Assembly: GCA_947630455.1 (NCBI GenBank) | Contig: CANRHP010000015.1 | Span: 1-33,402 of the forward strand | Length of the DNA: 33,402 bases | Direction of reading: 5' to 3' | Source: an uncultured Clostridia bacterium | GTDB lineage: Bacteria > Bacillota > Clostridia > Christensenellales > CAG-314 | In this document: positions 29,293 to 33,402 of the stretch, piece after piece | How positions within the stretch are numbered: the stretch's first letter is position 1 | Layout: the number at the start of each line of letters is the position of its first letter | Translations under genes and position numbers: made by a program | The notes under the pieces: model-generated | Database searches by the model: none | What the model was told of the DNA's origin: nothing | What the model saw: the letters and a program-made list of their open reading frames with translations, nothing else

Positions 29293-30402
29293 ATGAATGA
29301 TTTTCAAAACAGTCAAACGCGCAAAAAGGTTGTCGCGGCGTCGGTTGGGATCGTTTGCAATGTGCTGCTTTCCGCTGCGAAAATCACCGTCGGCTTTTTG
29401 TTTGGCATGATCTCGCTTGTGGCGGACGGCTTCAACAATCTCGGCGACTGCGGCAGCGGCGTTGTGTCGCTGGTGTCCGTCTGCATTGCGGCAAAGCCCG
29501 CGGACAAGCTTCATCCCTACGGTCATCGTCGAGCTGAGTATATCGCGGCGATGATCACGGGATTTTTGGTGCTGGCTGTTGCGGTCGGCTTGCTCAACGA
29601 ATCCGTAACAAGCGTTATCGACGGCGCGTTGAACGATGTCGGCTGGATCGTTTATGTCGTTTTGGGCGCTTCGCTTGTGGTAAAAGCCGCGATGTTTGTT
29701 TTCTATCGACTGATGGCTAAGCAGGTGGGCTCCGATTCGCTTGCGGCAGTCGCTACCGACAGTCTGTGCGACTGCATTGCGACTGCAGCGGTTATCGTGG
29801 GCGCAGTGCTTGCGGAGTTCGGCATAGCTGCCGACGGTTGGGCGGGCATAGCCGTTGCGCTCTTTGTGGGCTGGCAAGGCATTGCGTTAGTACGCGAGGC
29901 GGGCTCCAAGTTGCTCGGTCAGGCGCCCGATGAGCGCCAGGTCAACCGTATCAAGGCGTTGATACTGTCCTGCGACGGGGTGTTGGGCTTGCACGATTTG
30001 CATGTGTTTTCCTACGGCAGCGGCGTATCCTATGCAACGGTGCATGTGGAGATGGATTCGCGTATGCCCGCAATGCAGTCTCACGCGGTGCTGGATGAGC
30101 TGGAGCGCGAGGTGCGCCGAACGGAAAATGTAGAGTTGACAGCGCATCTCGACCCAGTCGACACTCAGGACGAGCAGGTGACGTATCTGGAGCAGGCTGT
30201 GCGCAAGGCGGTGGAAAGTGCTGCATACGGCGTGGAAATACATGATTTTCGTGTCATTCGCGGAGCCGTGGACAAATTGATATTCGACGCGGGCGTACCC
30301 TTCGATTGCAAGCTCAAGGACGCCGAGGTTGCAAGGAGAATTGTAGACGCCGTAAGGTCGCTTGGCGACTACGAGGTTGCCGTCACCGTAGAAAGAGAAT
30401 AG
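29293..30402 (+). CDS. Cation diffusion facilitator (CDF) metal transporter
   Basis: Proton-coupled efflux of divalent metal ions (Zn, Mn, Fe or Co) across the membrane, 369 residues. About six membrane helices lie within residues 12-205. The conserved CDF elements are present: SLVADGFNNLGD in helix 2 (DxxxD-type site), HPYGHRRAEYIAA after helix 2, and ATDSLCDCI in helix 5, where the metal site reads D-x-x-x-D rather than H-x-x-x-D, a form usually linked to Mn or Fe rather than Zn; that assignment is inference. A cytosolic CDF dimerisation domain follows (GVLGLHDLHVFSYGSGVSYATVHVEM), then an extra C-terminal region of about 90 residues. The ATG at 29293 gives the correct N-terminus but has no ribosome site; see the promoter entry. 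manA begins 80 bases downstream. Confidence 0.9.
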   Translation: MNDFQNSQTRKKVVAASVGIVCNVLLSAAKITVGFLFGMISLVADGFNNLGDCGSGVVSLVSVCIAAKPADKLHPYGHRRAEYIAAMITGFLVLAVAVGLLNESVTSVIDGALNDVGWIVYVVLGASLVVKAAMFVFYRLMAKQVGSDSLAAVATDSLCDCIATAAVIVGAVLAEFGIAADGWAGIAVALFVGWQGIALVREAGSKLLGQAPDERQVNRIKALILSCDGVLGLHDLHVFSYGSGVSYATVHVEMDSRMPAMQSHAVLDELEREVRRTENVELTAHLDPVDTQDEQVTYLEQAVRKAVESAAYGVEIHDFRVIRGAVDKLIFDAGVPFDCKLKDAEVARRIVDAVRSLGDYEVAVTVERE

Positions 30403-30482
30403 TTTTGTCCGAAACGGTCGTTTTGCGGCGAAGTGCGCGAGTAGAAAAAATTTATTGTAAAAACGGAGAAAAAAATATATAT

Positions 30483-31397
30483 ATGTGTGTTATCCGATTG
30501 ACTCCCGTTTTGAAGGATTATATATGGGGCGGACAGGCGCTTACCGAGCTGTTTGGCAGACGTAACGACAGCGGTCGCATTGCCGAGAGCTGGGAGGTAT
30601 CCGTACACAAGGACGGCCCGAGCGGCTGCGCGGACGGCACATTGGCAAGCTATCTTGCCAAGCGACCCCAAGCCGTCAATGCACGCGGCGACCGATTGCC
30701 CGTGCTTATCAAGTACATAGACGCTCACGCCAAGCTGTCCGTGCAGGTGCATCCCACCGACGACTACGCTCTTCGCGTGGAGGGAGACAACGGCAAAACG
30801 GAAATGTGGTACGTGCTGCAAGCGAAAGAGGGCGCGGGCGTGTACTGCGGGTTCAAACGCGCAACGACTCGCGACGAGATTCGGTCGGCATTGCTTGCGG
30901 GCACGGTGGAGGAGCTGCTCAACTTCGTTCCCGTCAAGGCGGGCGATTGTCTGCTCGTGGAGGCGGGGACGGTGCATGCTATATGCGCCGGGTGCGTCAT
31001 TTGCGAGGTGCAGCAGAGCAGCAATGTCACCTATCGTTTGTACGACTACGGCAGACGCGACGCTTGCGGCAATTTGCGTCCGCTGCATACGGACAAGGCT
31101 TTGGACGTGTTGAATTACGCTCCGTTTGTCAACAAGTCGTCGAACGCTCCCCGCCGAGAGGACGGGATACGCTTGCTTGCTCAGTGTCGGTATTTTCGGT
31201 GCAGAGAGCTGCTTTTGCGCGGAGAATATGTCGACGAGGCGCGCGATTCCTTTGCGGCGGTCAACATTTTGAGCGGCGAGGGCTGCATAGACGGCAAGCG
31301 TTTTGCCGCAGGCGACAGCTTTTTCGTGCCCTGCGGACAGCGTTTTTCGTTGAGCGGGCGCGCGCTTGCGTTGCTTACGGACTGTCCCTCGGTCTGA
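30483..31397 (+). CDS. manA: Mannose-6-phosphate isomerase, type I
   Basis: Zinc enzyme interconverting mannose-6-phosphate and fructose-6-phosphate, 304 residues, the short Firmicutes form. It opens LTPVLKDYIWGGQALTELFG; zinc ligands appear as VQVHPTD (Gln88, His90), KTEMWYVL (Glu107) and AGTVHAI (His165), followed by QQSSNVTYRLYDYGR with the catalytic Arg. The C-terminal cupin half is intact (SGEGCIDGKRFAAGDSFFVPCG). An open frame reaches back to 30306, but ATG 30483 gives the family N-terminus; GGAG at 30465-30468 is 14 bases away, longer than ideal. It probably shares the CDF transcript. Roles are mannose catabolism or supply of mannose for surface glycans. Confidence 0.93.
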   Translation: MCVIRLTPVLKDYIWGGQALTELFGRRNDSGRIAESWEVSVHKDGPSGCADGTLASYLAKRPQAVNARGDRLPVLIKYIDAHAKLSVQVHPTDDYALRVEGDNGKTEMWYVLQAKEGAGVYCGFKRATTRDEIRSALLAGTVEELLNFVPVKAGDCLLVEAGTVHAICAGCVICEVQQSSNVTYRLYDYGRRDACGNLRPLHTDKALDVLNYAPFVNKSSNAPRREDGIRLLAQCRYFRCRELLLRGEYVDEARDSFAAVNILSGEGCIDGKRFAAGDSFFVPCGQRFSLSGRALALLTDCPSV

Positions 31398-31435
31398 TTT
31401 GCCGTTAAAATGTTAAAATTTTTTTAAAAACAGTA

Positions 31436-31464
31436 TTGACATCGTCCATTTGCTGGTGTAGAAT
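31436..31464 (+). promoter_or_regulatory. Promoter of the ABC transporter operon
   Basis: TTGACA (31436-31441), 17 bp, TAGAAT (31459-31464). The start near 31471 gives a leader of about 200 bases. Confidence 0.85.
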
Positions 31465-31470
31465 TTTCTT

Positions 31471-31670
31471 GTAATTTGTAAATTTACTCTTTTGCAGTGG
31501 ACAGTTTTTTTGAGGAAAACGCCCCTTGCAAGGGGCGTTTGTCGTTTTCGCGACAAACACGTCGCTTAAATGTAATTTACCGTTTCAAAATGTGCGCAAA
31601 CGGGCTTCGTCCCGTTGTCGGCAAAAAACTTGCCGCAAAAAAGGAAAAAATTTTTATAAGGAGAAAAAAT
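31471..31670 (+). other. Structured 5' leader of the substrate-binding protein
   Basis: Three hairpins lie in order: a perfect palindrome AACGCCCC-TTGCAA-GGGGCGTT within 31517-31541; GTTTGTCG-TTTTCG-CGACAAAC at 31538-31559, sharing bases with the first; and AACGGG-CTTCGT-CCCGTT at 31599-31616. AAGGAG precedes the ATG at 31671. Overlap of the first two stems would allow alternative folds. I do not recognise a known riboswitch. Confidence 0.55.
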
Positions 31671-33020
31671 ATGAAGAAATTTTTACTCGTACTCACAGTG
31701 CTTGCAATGGTCTTCTCGGCTACATTCGCGCTTGTAGCTTGCCAACCGAAAGAAAACCTCGAAGGCACAGCTAAGGTTGTTGCCGAAGCAAGCAAGATGT
31801 CTTTGGAAGAATTGAAAGACGCCTCGAAAAAGGAAATGGAAGCTTCCAGCGACACATTTAAGGTTGTAGGTCTTACATCCGTTCTTGCAAAGACCCTCAC
31901 GGCGTTCCAAAAGGAATATCCTTGGGTCACAGAAGCAAATTCCAATTGCAAAAACGACTACAAAGACTATCAGCTTCTTCAAGCCTTGGAAACCGCCGAA
32001 AAATCCTACTTTGCGGATTTCGCCCTTGTTCAGGACGTGCGCTCGATTTCCAGCTTTGACGGAGAATTGCTGCACAACTACGTTCCCTCGGACTACAAAG
32101 AACTCGGTCTGACGGACAACGACATCAAGCCTTTGAAGGGAATTTACTTCAACAAGCTGTTCTGGACCAACAGCAACTTCGAAACCGTTACGGGTAAGAA
32201 GCTGTACAACATCTGGCAACTTGCCGGAACGGACGCCGATGCCGATCACCTCAGCAAATCCTCCTTCCAGACCGCCGCAACGGAACAGATCAACATGTCC
32301 TTCCTGCTTTGCTGCGAAGCTCCCGAAAATCAAAAGAGAATCGAGGACGCTTATCAATCCTATTACAAAAAGCCTTGGTCCTCCGATGAGTATACCTCAG
32401 CCGGACAACAATGGGTCACCGAATATATCGCCAACATCTCCCGTTTCCACAGCTCCGACGGTACCGCAATGAAGGAAACTCAATTGAGAGACGACTGGAA
32501 TGAAGGCTACGTTTACTACGGTGCGTTTGCCAAGATGAAGGACGCTGTAGGCAAGTATTACACGGTTGATGGACAGGCGGAAGATCCTATCCTCAAAGAC
32601 TTGATCGAAAAGGAAGGCGACAACGCCGGCAAGATCAACGCTATGAAGACGGTCAAATGGGATTGGGAAATCGAAGGCTTCAACGGCTTTATGTACGCAA
32701 TGTGCTCTCAGATCGTCAACAACGCCAAGCACCCCTACACGGCTTGCTTGTACGCTCGTTTCCTTGTGACGCTCGGCGCTTATGAGGGATCCGTTTACAA
32801 CAACACTCTTCCCGCGCAGGACGGCACGGTCGGCACGAAGGTCAACCAATACGGTTACTACTTCCCCGCTTCCAACGCCATCACCTATGCTCAGGGCGAC
32901 TGGACAAGAGACAAGCACATCGAGAAAGAGATCGTTGAAGACTACGAGTACCTCAGCCAGGTAAAGATCACTCAAGTTAACAGAATTCTCGGTTTGATCG
33001 CGCAAAACACTTCCAAATAA
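31671..33020 (+). CDS. ABC-transporter substrate-binding lipoprotein (family 1-like)
   Basis: Extracellular solute-binding protein, 449 residues, with lipobox ALVAC (Cys24). The mature part has the two-lobed layout of family 1 binding proteins: a first-lobe strand DTFKVVGLTSVLAKTLTAFQKEYP, ADFALVQDVRSI as in lobe-hinge strands, and conserved aromatic residues (IYFNKLFWTNSNFE) that often line sugar pockets. The C-terminus has YGYYFPASNAITY and a helical end YLSQVKITQVNRILGLI. The start is ATG 31671, with AAGGAG upstream; a longer open frame back to 31497 crosses the hairpin leader and is not protein-like. It lies after manA and before a permease. A carbohydrate ligand is plausible but unproven; polyamine or metal-chelate ligands cannot be ruled out. 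Confidence 0.82.
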   Translation: MKKFLLVLTVLAMVFSATFALVACQPKENLEGTAKVVAEASKMSLEELKDASKKEMEASSDTFKVVGLTSVLAKTLTAFQKEYPWVTEANSNCKNDYKDYQLLQALETAEKSYFADFALVQDVRSISSFDGELLHNYVPSDYKELGLTDNDIKPLKGIYFNKLFWTNSNFETVTGKKLYNIWQLAGTDADADHLSKSSFQTAATEQINMSFLLCCEAPENQKRIEDAYQSYYKKPWSSDEYTSAGQQWVTEYIANISRFHSSDGTAMKETQLRDDWNEGYVYYGAFAKMKDAVGKYYTVDGQAEDPILKDLIEKEGDNAGKINAMKTVKWDWEIEGFNGFMYAMCSQIVNNAKHPYTACLYARFLVTLGAYEGSVYNNTLPAQDGTVGTKVNQYGYYFPASNAITYAQGDWTRDKHIEKEIVEDYEYLSQVKITQVNRILGLIAQNTSK

Positions 33021-33040
33021 ACAAACGCAACAAAACAGAT

Positions 33041-33070
33041 CGAATGGGGGAGCCCCGGCTCCCCCATTCG
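33041..33070 (+). other. Perfect 14-bp hairpin between binding protein and permease
   Basis: CGAATGGGGGAGCC, CC, GGCTCCCCCATTCG, with no T tract. It lies between the stop at 33020 and the permease ATG at 33091. In such operons a hairpin here commonly protects the binding-protein mRNA and lowers permease expression; that role is inference. Confidence 0.8.
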
Positions 33071-33090
33071 TAAGTTAAGAGGAGGTAATT

Positions 33091-33402
33091 ATGTCGGAAA
33101 ACGTACAATCTGCCGCAAAAAGCGGTCCCGACGTAAAGAGATTTTTCAAAAAGGTATTCAACTCCCTCAAAGCGTTCTTTTCCAAGTCCTACAACATCAT
33201 TCTCGTTGTGTTTTTCGTGTTGTTGGCGATAGGCGTCATTTTGCCGCTTATTTCCATGGTGGGAGATTCTCTCACGGTTCACACCCGGCAGGAAGCCGAA
33301 TACATCAATGAAATTTGGGAAAAGGACGTCAAGAAGGGCGACTTTACCTTTATGCAATGGCCGACGTTGTTGTTCAACACCCAGTTGGACGTAGGCATGA
33401 CC
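33091..33402 (+). CDS. ABC-transporter permease, N-terminal part (runs off window)
   Basis: The first 104 codons are visible. ATG 33091 follows AGAGGAGG. A charged N-terminal stretch of about 30 residues (KRFFKKVFNSLKAFFSK) leads into one membrane helix (YNIILVVFFVLLAIGVILPLISMV) and then a hydrophilic loop (HTRQEAEYINEIWEKDVKKGDF) running to the window end. The layout of a cytosolic tail, first helix and large extracellular loop fits the inner-membrane permease of a family 1 importer, and its place after the binding protein supports this. The permease signature (EAA loop) would lie beyond the window, so the assignment rests mainly on context. Confidence 0.7.
   Translation, partial: MSENVQSAAKSGPDVKRFFKKVFNSLKAFFSKSYNIILVVFFVLLAIGVILPLISMVGDSLTVHTRQEAEYINEIWEKDVKKGDFTFMQWPTLLFNTQLDVGMT

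Noticed and set aside
31497-31670. Longer reading frame upstream of the substrate-binding protein
   Set aside because: It crosses three hairpins of the leader, and the signal peptide begins cleanly at ATG 31671 behind AAGGAG.

Overview
The window looks like chromosome from an uncultured or gut-type member of the Clostridia (Bacillota). The evidence is Gram-positive style Shine-Dalgarno sites (AAGGAG/GGAGG), many lipoprotein signal peptides with a lipobox cysteine, a walJ-rlmH neighbourhood, a DUF951 protein, a SipS-type signal peptidase, TnpV and DUF6809 mobile-element proteins, and collagen-like surface lipoproteins. This is inference from gene content; no rRNA is present to place it.

Layout. 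(1) 1-5333: housekeeping. The tail of a coiled-coil protein is followed by a walJ-CPBP protease-rlmH operon, then a second promoter driving a degenerate alpha/beta-hydrolase protein, DUF951 and signal peptidase I, closed by a bidirectional terminator. (2) 5436-6047: a minus-strand membrane protein. (3) About 6100-15050: an AT-richer accessory island ending against the 3' end of a tRNA-Pro(GGG). It holds a TnpV protein, a broken DUF6809 gene, a compact operon (Phd-like small protein, nuclease-methyltransferase fusion, HsdS, HEPN protein, Fic protein), a broken DUF262 gene, and a dinD fragment fused in frame to the catalytic half of a tyrosine integrase. (4) 15234-20640: a membrane-anchored 5'-nucleotidase and a large modular lipoprotein with OB-like domains. 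(5) 20998-24799, minus strand: a membrane protein, two tandem NrnA-like DHH phosphoesterases and SurE. (6) 25064-29209: an XRE regulator divergent from a collagen-like/GLUG-like lipoprotein, with shared palindromic promoter DNA. (7) 29257-33402: an apparently leaderless CDF metal transporter, ManA, then a substrate-binding lipoprotein and the start of an ABC permease.

The most interesting part is the operon at 7441-13092. Its first four genes are chained by TAATG overlaps or a possible frameshift. A Phd-like protein sits under a palindromic promoter. The second gene fuses a PD-(D/E)XK nuclease domain to an N6-adenine methylase, and an HsdS subunit follows; no HsdR translocase is seen, so this resembles a BcgI-like or Type IIG enzyme. 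The methylase ends on a T_TTT_TTT tract from which a -1 shift would fuse it to HsdS. A HEPN protein with an intact RX4H motif and a Fic protein complete the unit. I read it as a restriction-modification system with built-in toxin-like modules. The domain calls are by eye and the functional coupling is inference.

Elsewhere, the 5'-nucleotidase, SurE and two NrnA-like enzymes give the window an unusual density of nucleotide and oligonucleotide phosphatases, though they lie in separate transcription units.
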